Part shown: one piece after another, positions 1 through 30,314 of the stretch
Position numbering within the stretch: position 1 is the first letter of the stretch
Layout: every line of letters starts with the position of its first letter
Assembly: GCA_947448745.1 (NCBI GenBank)
Contig: CANFOQ010000003.1
Coordinates: 1-64,000, forward strand
DNA: 64,000 nucleotides
Direction of reading: 5' to 3'
Origin: Comamonadaceae bacterium
Lineage (GTDB): Bacteria > Pseudomonadota > Gammaproteobacteria > Burkholderiales > Burkholderiaceae_C
The notes under the pieces: generated by a model
The model's database searches: none
What the model was told of the DNA's origin: nothing
The model's input: the letters and a program-made list of their open reading frames with translations, nothing else
Made by a program: the position numbers and the translations under genes

Positions 1-22328
<22,328 letters not shown>

Positions 22329-22362
22329 CCGAACGAATCGACGTGACTGCGCTTTTCTTGAA

Positions 22363-22378
22363 CTGAATGTTCATTCAG
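22363..22378. promoter_or_regulatory. 16-bp palindrome between tpsB and tpsA
   Basis: CTGAATGTTCATTCAG is a perfect palindrome in the 74-bp gap between the transporter and adhesin genes. It could be an operator (the form resembles TetR-family sites) or a small hairpin in the mRNA. No regulator gene is next to it, so its role is open. Confidence 0.4.
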
Positions 22379-22402
22379 ACAAGCGGTTTTAAATGATCAA
22401 TT

Positions 22403-24742
22403 TCAGAAGGGAATGGTGACTTGCAGCCAGTAGCGGTTGCGGTCGCGGGTGCCGTCTTGATCGGTACCGCTGGGAATCTTCGGGTTGGGGTTCTCGCCAT
22501 CGCGGGTGGCCCAAGTGGCCTTGGCCGACACGCCGTTTTGAAAGTTATAAGCGGCGCTCACGCCATAGCCGTGCAGTTCGTAGCTGTTTTTCAGGGTGGG
22601 GTTGCTGGTGTTGGGGAAGTGCAGCTCGTCTACCTGACCCCAATCGTAAAAACCGGTCAAGGTGATACCGTTCTCAAAACGATGACGGACCTCAAAATTC
22701 AACATGCGGCCGTCCGAGCCCGAGCCTTCGCCGGTGGGGTAAGCACGGATGCCCATGGCGCCGCCCAATTGAAACTTCTCAGAAGAATCAAGGTTGTGGT
22801 CTGCCAATTGGCCTGAATAGCCCACATAGAGATCGGTGTTCTTGTCCCAAGCTTCCAGATAGTTCAGGTTCAGGCGGATTTTGTTGAAACCACCTTCGGT
22901 TCGGTTGCCGGTCATGTCGCTGGCTTGGTAGCTGGAGCCGTCTTGCAAGCGGACTTGGCCGTGGCTCAACGCCAAGCTGTAATTGAGCAGGCCCGAGGCT
23001 TTGGAGAAATCCCGGTCCACCCCTGAAAACTGAGCCACCAACACCTCGGCGTCATAGTCGGACAAGACATTGCCGGTGGCCATGATGTTGGTGAACTGCT
23101 TGGCCTCGGCGCTCAAGGTGACGGTGCTGCTGGCGTCCGGGCTGCGCTCCAGCGGGTAGAGCAATTCAAAACCTTCGGTGAAAGCCTTGCCCACCGCGCC
23201 CACGACACCAATATCGCCAACAATCACTTTGTAGTCCATGGCCGAGGCATTCAGACCCGCACGCCAGCCATCCAAACCCACGGGCAGGCTGTAAGCACTT
23301 CTAAAGTATTCAGAACCCTTGGTGACGATGGTGGACAAGGACAGCAAGTCGCCATAACCGGTGGGGTTGATGAAGGAATAGTTGCCCATCACCCGATTGG
23401 CACCCGTGGCCCGTGAGCCGATGTTGTCGGCCACCAACTCGGCTTGACGGCTTTGTTGCTTGTACAACTTCAGAATCAATTCCGTTTCGCCCTCTTCATC
23501 GCCTTGGTGCAAAGAGCCCGTGACGCTCACGCCGGGCACCTCGTTGGCCAAGGACAAGCCGCGGTCCAGGGTATTGGCGGTGAATTGCCGGCCTTGCGGG
23601 CTTTGCCGCTCAATCAGCGCCAGCACATGGTCTTGGGTGCTGGGCAGCCCGGCCAATTGCTGCTCCACCTTCACTTTGGACAGCACGGATTCCATCACGT
23701 CCAGCGTCAACACGCCCTCGGTGATGTCCTGCTGGGTCAGCATGACCCGCGCTAAGTAGTTGTTTTTCTTGTAGAAATTCTCCACGGCGTACGCCACGTC
23801 GAGCAAATCGTCGTACTGCAACGGGATGCCCAAGAACTTGCTCACCATGGCATTCATGGAGTCGTTCGAGAAGCTTTTGACGCCCCGGAAACGAATTTCC
23901 TTCAGCACGATGCTGGCAGGCGGCTCGGCGGCCTCGGCCTTTTCAGGCTTGGCGGGGGCGGGCTTGGCGGCGGGTGTTTCGGCGGTTGCGGCCTTGCTTG
24001 GGGCAGGGGCTGGAACTGGCGCGGGTGTTGGCGCGGGGGCTGGTTTGGCGGGTGCGGCCACGGCGGGCGCGGGGGCTGGTTTGGCCGGTTCGGGCTCGGG
24101 CATGACGTCCACTTCCCGCGCCAAGCGGGCTGACAAGGCGCTCGGTTTGGGGCCCACATCAGGCGATTGGGTCGTGTCGATCAAGGCATTGTTCGGGGTG
24201 ACCGGCGCGGCGGCAACCGGCTCGGGCGGCAAGTCTCTGCCGGGCAAGCTGTCCGCAGGCGGCAAGATTTTGGCAGTTTCGTCAGTTTTTGCCGGATCCG
24301 GTGCGGCAAGGTTCTCGGTCACTGTCGGGAAGTCGGGAATGCTTGGCAAATCCGCCAAAGTCGGCATGGCAGGCATTGACGGCAGCTCTGGCATCGCTGG
24401 CATCTCCGGCATGGGGGGCAGGTTCAGATCGCTCAAGCTAGGCAAAGACTGGACCAAGGCCTGGCCCGTCTTGTTCATTTTTTGAACCTTGTCGGTCAAA
24501 AATTCGCCCGTGGATTTTGCTTTTTCTTGAATGCTGTCAAGGACTTGCGATACGGCAGAGCTTGATTCGGGGGCGACCACCAGGTCCGGGCTGGTCTGCG
24601 CTTCAATTTTTTCAGCCGCTGGCATCGGGACTGCGTCTGGCGTGATGGGCTCGTCAAAACCCGGCACGCGCATGTCCAGCGACCATCCAATCAGGATGGC
24701 AGCCGACAAACCCAGCAGTGCTTTTGGCAGGTGTTTTCTCAC
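22403..24742 (-). CDS. TpsB-type outer-membrane transporter (ShlB/FhaC/HecB family) with a long proline-rich N-terminal extension
   Basis: 779 residues against roughly 550-600 for usual TpsB proteins. Residues 1-22 include a basic start and one hydrophobic segment (ALLGLSAAILIGW). Residues about 30-275 are Pro/Ala/Lys-rich with Met-Pro repeats (about 109-127) and PAPAP/KPAP runs. A POTRA domain spans about 278-350 (IVLKEIRFRGVKSF through VLTLDVMES), then a second POTRA-like part and a 16-strand-type barrel ending in YWLQVTIPF, with a terminal aromatic residue as in outer-membrane barrels. The conserved VRGY-type motif reads GIRAYPTGEGSGSDG. The start is GTG at 24742, forced by a TGA two codons upstream, with a poor ribosome-binding site. 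It should export the adhesin encoded downstream. The extension looks like a TonB-style periplasmic spanner, which is inference. Confidence 0.9.
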   Translation of the reverse strand: MRKHLPKALLGLSAAILIGWSLDMRVPGFDEPITPDAVPMPAAEKIEAQTSPDLVVAPESSSAVSQVLDSIQEKAKSTGEFLTDKVQKMNKTGQALVQSLPSLSDLNLPPMPEMPAMPELPSMPAMPTLADLPSIPDFPTVTENLAAPDPAKTDETAKILPPADSLPGRDLPPEPVAAAPVTPNNALIDTTQSPDVGPKPSALSARLAREVDVMPEPEPAKPAPAPAVAAPAKPAPAPTPAPVPAPAPSKAATAETPAAKPAPAKPEKAEAAEPPASIVLKEIRFRGVKSFSNDSMNAMVSKFLGIPLQYDDLLDVAYAVENFYKKNNYLARVMLTQQDITEGVLTLDVMESVLSKVKVEQQLAGLPSTQDHVLALIERQSPQGRQFTANTLDRGLSLANEVPGVSVTGSLHQGDEEGETELILKLYKQQSRQAELVADNIGSRATGANRVMGNYSFINPTGYGDLLSLSTIVTKGSEYFRSAYSLPVGLDGWRAGLNASAMDYKVIVGDIGVVGAVGKAFTEGFELLYPLERSPDASSTVTLSAEAKQFTNIMATGNVLSDYDAEVLVAQFSGVDRDFSKASGLLNYSLALSHGQVRLQDGSSYQASDMTGNRTEGGFNKIRLNLNYLEAWDKNTDLYVGYSGQLADHNLDSSEKFQLGGAMGIRAYPTGEGSGSDGRMLNFEVRHRFENGITLTGFYDWGQVDELHFPNTSNPTLKNSYELHGYGVSAAYNFQNGVSAKATWATRDGENPNPKIPSGTDQDGTRDRNRYWLQVTIPF

Positions 24743-24850
24743 AAATCACACGTAAATGCTTGCATATGCATGTGTTTTTGCAAGAAGCGTGCCGGTCAAG
24801 TTGGCCGGTTTGTGTTCGCCAACGCGCAGAGGGTGTTTTCAGCTGGATGC

Positions 24851-25318
24851 TCAGCGCGAAGGTTTGCCGCTGCCGCGAATGTCCTCGACCACTTGCAGGG
24901 TCAGTTCGTTTTGGTCCAGCGCTTGCTGAGGGATGTAAACCTCGACAAACCAGCCGGCTTTGCGGTATTCGTTAGTGACCGCTGCCAGCAAATGATTGAC
25001 ATCTGCTGCATTCAGGGGGCGGTTCAGGTAGGGTTGGACCGCCGGGTAGAGTTGGCTTTTGGTGAGAAACCGGTTGCCTTGAAAGTACACCCGGCGCACA
25101 TGCAGCCGAATTTGGTCGGTCACCGGCATGGGTGGCGGCAGGCTGAGCAGCCGCAAGGTGTCGGTAGCCGGCAAATGCGGTTTCACGCTTTGCTCACTTT
25201 GGCGCATGACCGATCCGGCATCCACTTGGGCCAGCTCGTTGGCAGCCGTGGCTGTGCCCAAGCTCAGGCCCCAGATCAAACTGGTCAAAAGCGGCAAGCG
25301 GCAAGTTGAAAGGGTCAT
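24851..25318 (-). CDS. Standalone POTRA-domain (ShlB-type) periplasmic protein
   Basis: About 155 residues, opening with a signal peptide (LLTSLIWGLSLGTATA) and holding one POTRA_2-like domain from IRLHVRRVYFQGNRFL to LTLQVVEDIRG; there is no beta-barrel. The domain has the usual pattern of a strand ending in FxGN, a helix (AVQPYLNRPLNAADVNHLLAAVTNEYRKAG) and the strands WFVEVYIP and LTLQVVE. It lies 108 bp upstream of the TpsB gene on the same strand, so it probably belongs to the secretion operon as an accessory binder of the adhesin or of TpsB. Two ATGs are possible (25333 and 25318); I prefer 25318 because the likely promoter -10 element overlaps the first. It could also be a split-off part of an ancestral TpsB. 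Confidence 0.75.
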   Translation of the reverse strand: MTLSTCRLPLLTSLIWGLSLGTATAANELAQVDAGSVMRQSEQSVKPHLPATDTLRLLSLPPPMPVTDQIRLHVRRVYFQGNRFLTKSQLYPAVQPYLNRPLNAADVNHLLAAVTNEYRKAGWFVEVYIPQQALDQNELTLQVVEDIRGSGKPSR

Positions 25319-25328
25319 GTTCAATAAA

Positions 25329-25356
25329 AGCATATTTCAAGCCAAATGCTTGTCAA
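25329..25356 (-). promoter_or_regulatory. Candidate sigma-70 promoter of the secretion operon
   Basis: TTGACA (25356-25351), a 16-base spacer and TATGCT (25334-25329) on the minus strand. The -35 box overlaps the end of the ccdB gene. The predicted start point lies only a few bases before the ATG at 25318, giving an almost leaderless transcript. Confidence 0.4.
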
Positions 25357-25667
25357 ATGCCGCTCAAGACCGCGTCCATGGCTGCAATGATGTCGCCAGA
25401 ACGATCGGCCAGTGAAGCCACTTCTGTTTTCAGCAAGCGCTTGTCCAAAGGCGCGGCTTCAAAGGGCACCAGCATCAAGGACAGGCCGAGGACCGAGACC
25501 AAGGGACACAAGCGACGCGGGATTTGCGCAGGCGTGACGGCTGGTACCGCCAATGGGACCACCATCCGGGTGGGCAAGCCGGACAGCAAATCACTTTGTA
25601 TATCAAGCACATATGGATACACATCGCGTTTTTGGGGGCTCGGGTTGTCGAACACGGCGAACTGCAT
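25353..25667 (-). CDS. ccdB: CcdB family toxin
   Basis: 104 residues, the usual CcdB length. The start MQFAVFDN, the segment [25 protein letters not shown] and the ending [13 protein letters not shown] follow the CcdB pattern (MQF.VY.N, YPYLLD.QSDLL..L.TR.V.PL, A.D.L..GI). CcdB toxins trap DNA gyrase on DNA; that target is family knowledge and is not shown here. The ATG lies one base after the antitoxin stop (TGACATG), so the two are translated together. The gene ends 34 bp before the preferred start of the POTRA protein. Confidence 0.9.
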   Translation of the reverse strand: MQFAVFDNPSPQKRDVYPYVLDIQSDLLSGLPTRMVVPLAVPAVTPAQIPRRLCPLVSVLGLSLMLVPFEAAPLDKRLLKTEVASLADRSGDIIAAMDAVLSGI

Positions 25668-25668
25668 G

Positions 25669-25938
25669 TCACCACACCTTCAGGTCGTCGTTCCACAAAC
25701 CATGGGTGTCAAAGCGCTGGTTTTGAGCGGTCAGCCAGGCTTGGTGGTCTTGCTCAAATTGGGTTTTTCTTTGCGCCACCGACGCGGTTTGACTGGCCGA
25801 CTGCAAAGCCTCGTAGTGCTTGGCCGACAAAATCACCGAGTCAATGCGGCCATCTTTTTCAATGAAGACCGGCCCTTCCTTGGCCTGGGCGCAGACCGCG
25901 CCGAAGCGGTTTTTGGCTTGTGTGGCAGTGACTTGCAT
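25669..25938 (-). CDS. Type II antitoxin: Phd/YefM-like N-terminus paired with CcdB
   Basis: 89 residues from the ATG at 25938, chosen because AGGAG sits six bases upstream; a longer frame to 26034 has no such site. Residues 1-45 ([37 protein letters not shown]) match the Phd/YefM DNA-binding fold. The C-terminus ([14 protein letters not shown]) resembles the tail by which CcdA-type antitoxins grip CcdB. The protein should neutralise the toxin encoded next to it and repress its own promoter. Confidence 0.85.
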   Translation of the reverse strand: MQVTATQAKNRFGAVCAQAKEGPVFIEKDGRIDSVILSAKHYEALQSASQTASVAQRKTQFEQDHQAWLTAQNQRFDTHGLWNDDLKVW

Positions 25939-25965
25939 GGACGACTCCTGTTGCTTGATGGCTAT

Positions 25966-25975
25966 TTTAGCTAAA
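25966..25975. promoter_or_regulatory. Palindrome upstream of the ccd antitoxin, possible autoregulatory operator
   Basis: TTTAGCTAAA is a perfect 10-bp palindrome 28-37 bases before the antitoxin ATG. It overlaps a -10-like TAAAAT on the minus strand, the usual arrangement for antitoxin self-repression. Confidence 0.35.
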
Positions 25976-26051
25976 GTCTGGCTGACACGCTTGCTGTATG
26001 CAGGGGCGCATCCTCTAAGATCAAGCATCCACACTATATATAGAGCACCCC

Positions 26052-27002
26052 ATGGCCCAACCCGATTTCCAAGAGACCGACAGCAGCCTCAAAGGCGTTC
26101 GCATCCTGAGCGTGGCGCTGAACCTGCCCGGGCCCGCCGCCCTGATGCGCCTGGTCGCCATGGGGGCCAAGTGCAGCAAACTCGAACCGCTGCCCGCCGC
26201 TGGCCTGCCCAAAGGCACGCCCTCAGACCCGATGGGTTTGTACGCGCCCCATGCTTATGCCCAGCTCCACAATGGCGTGAAAGTGGTGCAAGCCGACCTG
26301 AAAACCGCCAAAGGCCAAGCCCAACTGCACAAGCTGTTGGCCAAGACCGATGTGCTGCTGACCTCGTTTCGCCCGTCGGCCTTGCAGAAACTGGGCATGG
26401 CCTGGGCCGACTTGCACGCCCAGTTTCCCGCCCTGAACATGGTCAGCATTGTGGGCTCGCCCGGCGCTGGCGCGGAAATCCCCGGCCACGACCTGACCTA
26501 TTTGGCAGCCAACGGTTTGGTGACTGGCCTGGCCCTGCCGGCCACCCTGTTTGCCGACATGGCCGGCTCCATCCAAGCCAGCGAAGCCGTGCTGAAAACC
26601 TTGTGGCAACGGGCCAAACCGGGCCGAGGCCACGGCCAAGGCGTGTTTCATGAGGTGGCGCTGGAAGACGCGGCGGGCTACTTGGCCCTGCCCCGACACT
26701 GGGGGCTGACCACGCCCAAGGGCTCGGTGGGCGGCGCCCATGCGGGCTACCAGGTGTATGCCTGCGCCAATGGGCGTGTGGCCGTGGCAGCCTTGGAACC
26801 ACACTTTGCGGCCAAGCTTTTGAACGTCGCCGACCCTGTCAAGCCAAAAACTTCAATAAAATCAAATACTTACAAAAACAGTGATCCAATGTTGCGGCCT
26901 GCCACGAAAACCAAGTTGGCGGCCTTCTTCGCCACCCTCACCCGCCGCCAGATTGACACCTTGGCCAGGCAGCACGATTTGCCCTTGGTGACCATGGCCT
27001 GA
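26052..27002 (+). CDS. CoA-transferase family III (CaiB/BaiF) protein, shortened
   Basis: 316 residues against about 360-400 for the family. The N-terminal half fits class III CoA-transferases and alpha-methylacyl-CoA racemases: GVRILSVALNLPGPAA, KLEP, DVLLTSFRPSALQKLGM, and LFADMAGSIQASEAV, whose Asp is at the usual catalytic place, then ALEDAAGYLAL and GAHAGYQVYACANGRVAVAALE. After that the sequence becomes unusual: a low-GC, Lys/Ser/Asn-rich patch (about 26840-26890), a short helix and a stop, so the C-terminal family domain is missing. Substrate unknown. It is transcribed divergently from the ccd module over a 113-bp gap. It may be a decaying or repurposed gene. Confidence 0.75.
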   Translation: MAQPDFQETDSSLKGVRILSVALNLPGPAALMRLVAMGAKCSKLEPLPAAGLPKGTPSDPMGLYAPHAYAQLHNGVKVVQADLKTAKGQAQLHKLLAKTDVLLTSFRPSALQKLGMAWADLHAQFPALNMVSIVGSPGAGAEIPGHDLTYLAANGLVTGLALPATLFADMAGSIQASEAVLKTLWQRAKPGRGHGQGVFHEVALEDAAGYLALPRHWGLTTPKGSVGGAHAGYQVYACANGRVAVAALEPHFAAKLLNVADPVKPKTSIKSNTYKNSDPMLRPATKTKLAAFFATLTRRQIDTLARQHDLPLVTMA

Positions 27003-27080
27003 AGCGGCAACAAAGTGTCAATTTAGCTTGGCATCGATATTGCATATTCTTGAACATCTGTTCACTTCAAGGAATACAGC

Positions 27081-27380
27081 ATGACACCCCAAACCACTTT
27101 GATGATTTACAACACCACCATGTCCGCCCAGGATTTGATCGCCAAGGCCGAGCAACTCGACCACGCCGGCAAAACCCACGAAGCGCTGGAGTTGTACCGT
27201 CACTGGTTGAAGCATGACCGTACGCACAGCAAGTACTCGGTGTGGTTCAACTACGGTTGGTTGCTGCAAAAGCAAAACCTGTTGGACGAAGCCTCACAAG
27301 CCTACGACCAAGTGATCAGCTGCTACGCCGATCACCTGTCGAGCACGGCTGCGGCCAACGCTTCTGCTGCTTACGCTTGA
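27081..27380 (+). CDS. Small TPR-like protein
   Basis: 99 residues; AAGGA sits seven bases before the ATG. The sequence AQDLIAKAEQLDHAGKTHEALELYRHWLKHD and VWFNYGWLLQKQNLLDEASQAYDQVI gives two helical hairpins with TPR spacing. Such segments often open larger TPR glycosyltransferases, but here the frame ends after the second hairpin. No specific role can be assigned; a protein-protein adaptor is the simplest guess. Confidence 0.7.
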   Translation: MTPQTTLMIYNTTMSAQDLIAKAEQLDHAGKTHEALELYRHWLKHDRTHSKYSVWFNYGWLLQKQNLLDEASQAYDQVISCYADHLSSTAAANASAAYA

Positions 27381-27388
27381 AGTGAAAC

Positions 27389-27418
27389 GGCCCGCCTGCG
27401 GTCAACGCAGTTCGGGCC
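27389..27418. terminator. Bidirectional hairpin terminator
   Basis: GGCCCG and CGGGCC pair around an inner CTGCG/CGCAG stem, with short T-rich sequence after it on the plus strand. It lies between the ends of the convergent TPR and amidase genes, so it probably serves both. Confidence 0.7.
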
Positions 27419-27425
27419 TTTGGTT

Positions 27426-28961
27426 TCAATAGCCTGAAGGGTCGGGCAAACGCCCCAACACTTTTTCCATCGCCAGTCCCAAGGCCAGCAATCGTCGATC
27501 GCTGCCCAGAGGTCCGTCGATTTCAATCCCCACCGGCAAGCCGGAAGCCGTCAACCCTGCGGGAATCGACAAGCCTGGATTGCCAGCATTGCTGCTCGGA
27601 TCCGCATTCCGGATGTAAGTACCGAACGTGTCAACCGGCTCCCCGCCGTTGATGCTGACCTTGCTTGAGCCGTTGACCGCATCAATCGGTTCGGCGGCCA
27701 GCGGCGTGGTCGGAAACAACATGGCGTCGAGCTTGTTGTCCTTGAAGTAATCGGCCATTTTCTTTTGCAAGGCCGGACGGTGCACATTCATCGCGTCTGG
27801 ATAAGCCTTGCCAAACACATCGCCCATGATGGCGCCCATCGCGCCTTTCACATCTGGGCTGGCCACCTTGTCGACGATGTCTTTCAAACTCATGTCGATG
27901 CCACTGGCTTTCAAATAAGGTGGGAAATCTTCCAGTGGTTCGTGCAAAGCCACCATGAAGGACACCTGGTTGTTCAAGTCGAACACATCGGGGTCCACAT
28001 CCACCATGACCACCCCGGCCGCGGCCAACTTGTCTTTGGCCTCCATCACCACCGCTTGCAAGTCCGACGACAAACCGGCCCAGAACTTGGCGGGCACACC
28101 CATGCGCACGCCTTTCAAATTGGCCGCAGTCGCCATCGGTGTGCCGGTGATGGCCGCATCCAAAAACGCCACGTCTGCAACGGTTTTGCCCATGGGTCCC
28201 ACGGTGTCACGCGTGTGGCTGATTGGCACCACGGCGTTGTCGTTGTGGTAGCGACGCTGTTTGCCGCCGTTGCCCACCGACGGGCGAAAGCCCACGATGC
28301 CACTCAGGGCAGCGGGTACGCGGGTCGAACCACCGGTGTCAGTGCCCAAGCCACAAGGCACCATGCCCACCGCAATGGCCACAGCCGTGCCGCCCGATGA
28401 ACCACCGGGAATGCGCGTGCTGTCGTAGGGATTGCGCACCAAGCCGAAACTCGACAAATTGGTGCTGGTGATGCCAAAAGCCAGTTCATGCAAATTGGAC
28501 TTGGCCAAGACGATGGCACCGGCCTTGGTGAGTTTGTCGATCGACGGTGCGGTGTTTTTGGGCACCACGCCTTTCAAAGCATCGGTGCCGCCCGTGGTGG
28601 GCATGTCCCGGGTGTTGATGTTGTCCTTGGCCACGATGAACAAACCGGCCAGGGGTTTCAAAGGACGACCGGCTTTGCGATCGGCGTCAATGGCCGCCGC
28701 CGCTTTCAACGCAGCCGTTTCATTCAAAAAGATGAGCGCATTCAACCCCGCGTGTTTTTGGGTTTGCCCCAGCAGGGCTTGCAAGTAAGCTGTGGCAGAC
28801 ACCTTGCCCGACTGAATCGCGGCCACGGCTTGCGGCGCCGACAGCTTCAACATCTTGGCGGTCGCGTCATCAGCGGCCCATGCAGGAACCACCTGACTCA
28901 ACAGCAAACCCGCGGCCGTGGTTTGCAACAGTTGTCTTCTTGAAATGCCTTGCTGTGCCAT
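27426..28961 (-). CDS. Amidase-signature enzyme with Tat signal peptide
   Basis: 511 residues from the ATG at 28961, which has AGGAG six bases upstream. The start SRRQLLQTTAAGLLLSQVVPAWA is a twin-arginine signal, so the enzyme is exported folded to the periplasm. The amidase-signature core follows: the Lys in FIVAKDNINT and the two Ser in PGGSSGGTAVA and TDTGGSTRVPAALSG form the Ser-cisSer-Lys triad. The C-terminus carries NAGNPGLSIPAGLTASGLPVGIEIDGP, typical of the GatA-like family. It hydrolyses an amide whose identity cannot be read from sequence. The LuxR-type gene 102 bp upstream on the same strand is a plausible regulator. Confidence 0.88.
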   Translation of the reverse strand: MAQQGISRRQLLQTTAAGLLLSQVVPAWAADDATAKMLKLSAPQAVAAIQSGKVSATAYLQALLGQTQKHAGLNALIFLNETAALKAAAAIDADRKAGRPLKPLAGLFIVAKDNINTRDMPTTGGTDALKGVVPKNTAPSIDKLTKAGAIVLAKSNLHELAFGITSTNLSSFGLVRNPYDSTRIPGGSSGGTAVAIAVGMVPCGLGTDTGGSTRVPAALSGIVGFRPSVGNGGKQRRYHNDNAVVPISHTRDTVGPMGKTVADVAFLDAAITGTPMATAANLKGVRMGVPAKFWAGLSSDLQAVVMEAKDKLAAAGVVMVDVDPDVFDLNNQVSFMVALHEPLEDFPPYLKASGIDMSLKDIVDKVASPDVKGAMGAIMGDVFGKAYPDAMNVHRPALQKKMADYFKDNKLDAMLFPTTPLAAEPIDAVNGSSKVSINGGEPVDTFGTYIRNADPSSNAGNPGLSIPAGLTASGLPVGIEIDGPLGSDRRLLALGLAMEKVLGRLPDPSGY

Positions 28962-28985
28962 GTCGTGCTCCTGAAGTTGAACAAC

Positions 28986-28999
28986 CAACCCATGGGTTG
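28986..28999. promoter_or_regulatory. 14-bp palindrome upstream of the amidase gene
   Basis: CAACCCATGGGTTG is a perfect palindrome 25-38 bases before the amidase ATG. It is a candidate operator, possibly for the LuxR-type protein encoded just upstream. Confidence 0.35.
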
Positions 29000-29063
29000 T
29001 TTGAAGTTCATCCTAGGGAGACGGCAGGCTGCTGGCTATCCTGCAAATGGGGGATGCTTGGGG

Positions 29064-29792
29064 CTAATGCAAACCCAGGGTGCGGGCCAAAACGCTGCGG
29101 TTGTTGATGCCCAATTTCTTGAAGGCATTGTCCAGGTGGGTGCGCACCGTGGCTGGCGAAATGCCCAACTGTCGGGCAATTTCTTTGTCGCCCAAACCCA
29201 TGGACGCGCTTTGCGCCACCTGCATTTCACGCGGGCTGAGGTTGTTGTTCACCACGACGTTTGAAGCTTTGTCCGTGGTGCGGGCTCTGGACAGCGAAGC
29301 CGTGAAGGCCGGCAAGATCATGTCGAGCAACCGCATTTCGTCATCGGTGAAATTCTCACGCCGCTTGTCACGCCAAATGCGCATGTCGCCAATGTTGTGG
29401 CCACGGTGCCAAGCGTAAAGGTTGACGCCCCAATGCAGGCCGTCTTTGGCAAGAAAGTCGTTGAAGAATTCGGTTTTCATCAGCGCCTGCTGGGGCAACA
29501 CATCGCTGGCCCGCACCGCCACTTGGTAGCGTTGCATGCTGGGCGTGATCGGGTCGTTGAACTGGAAGTAGGCCTCGTAATCGGCGATGTTGCTCGGGTC
29601 CATGTTGATCTGAACCGTGTCCATGAAGGCATTGCAGTCAGGGTTCCAAACGAAGGACGCGTAAAACTGCGCTTGCATCAACTGCATGATCAACTCGCCC
29701 ACTTGCTGGCGAATTTCGTGCTCTTGGTGCGGCTCGGCCAGCACCTGCATGATCTGGCTCATCAACCTGGTTTGTGTGCCTGACAAGTACAT
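29064..29792 (-). CDS. LuxR-type transcriptional regulator
   Basis: 242 residues from the ATG at 29792 (AGGGG about six bases upstream); an in-frame ATG at 29819 has no such site. The C-terminal about 60 residues form a LuxR/FixJ helix-turn-helix: LSPREMQVAQSASMGLGDKEIARQLGISPATVRTHLDNAFKKLGINNRSVLA. The N-terminal 180 residues form a sensory region of unknown type with a W-rich stretch (LHWGVNLYAWHRGHNIGDMRIWRD). The residues typical of acyl-homoserine-lactone binding are not clearly present. The gene is upstream of, and on the same strand as, the exported amidase. Confidence 0.85.
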   Translation of the reverse strand: MYLSGTQTRLMSQIMQVLAEPHQEHEIRQQVGELIMQLMQAQFYASFVWNPDCNAFMDTVQINMDPSNIADYEAYFQFNDPITPSMQRYQVAVRASDVLPQQALMKTEFFNDFLAKDGLHWGVNLYAWHRGHNIGDMRIWRDKRRENFTDDEMRLLDMILPAFTASLSRARTTDKASNVVVNNNLSPREMQVAQSASMGLGDKEIARQLGISPATVRTHLDNAFKKLGINNRSVLARTLGLH

Positions 29793-29887
29793 TGGCAGCC
29801 CCTGTAGTCCTTGCCGCATTTTGCCGTTGCTGCGGCGTTTAAAACCATTGATCAGGGTTAGTACCGTCCTCTGAATAGGGGATGTTT

Positions 29888-29949
29888 TGCGCTAATTGGG
29901 GTCAGATTCCAATTGTTCTGCGCTAATTGGGGTCAGATTCCAATTGTTT
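29888..29949. repeat. Tandem REP-like repeat, two copies of a 31-bp unit
   Basis: Two head-to-tail copies with the core GGGGTCAGATTCCAATT, differing at one base or less. The same core recurs near 30623, 30651 and, inverted, 30814. Elements with a GGGGTCAGA core are common in beta- and gammaproteobacterial genomes, often near RAYT-type transposase genes; no such gene is in this window. Confidence 0.85.
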
Positions 29950-29972
29950 CTCAAGTCACCCGCCATGGCGGC

Positions 29973-30314
29973 TCAATTCAAGCCATACACCTGCTTGACC
30001 GCCACTTCAATGGCGGCCATGTCTGCAGCCGCCAACTCGCCCAGGGGTTTGAGCAACCGCGCTTTGTCGATGGTGCGCAACTGATAGCACAGCGCCACCG
30101 CGCCTTCGCCGGCTGAAGGCACGCTGACCGTGACCGGTTCGTGCACCCGCGCACTGCTGGACAAAGGCACCACCCCCACGGTTTTGAACTGCTTGTTGAA
30201 CGGCGTGATGCTGAGAACCACGCAGGGACGGGCTCGGCCTTGTTGCTCGCTGCCCAAAGTAGGTTCCAAATTGACCCGGTAAATATCGCCGCGCTTGATG
30301 ACGACGCTGGCCAT
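29973..30314 (-). CDS. MazF/PemK family toxin (endoribonuclease)
   Basis: 113 residues from the ATG at 30314, which shares its A with the antitoxin stop (TGATG). The start VIKRGDIYRVNLEPTLGSEQQGRARPCVVLS is the PemK/MazF signature, with the Arg of RPCVVLS in the active-site loop, followed by VGVVPLSSSARVHEPVTV and CYQLRTIDKARLLKPLGEL. These toxins cut mRNA at short motifs. One-base coupling to the antitoxin gives a standard two-gene module. Confidence 0.92.
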   Translation of the reverse strand: MASVVIKRGDIYRVNLEPTLGSEQQGRARPCVVLSITPFNKQFKTVGVVPLSSSARVHEPVTVSVPSAGEGAVALCYQLRTIDKARLLKPLGELAAADMAAIEVAVKQVYGLN

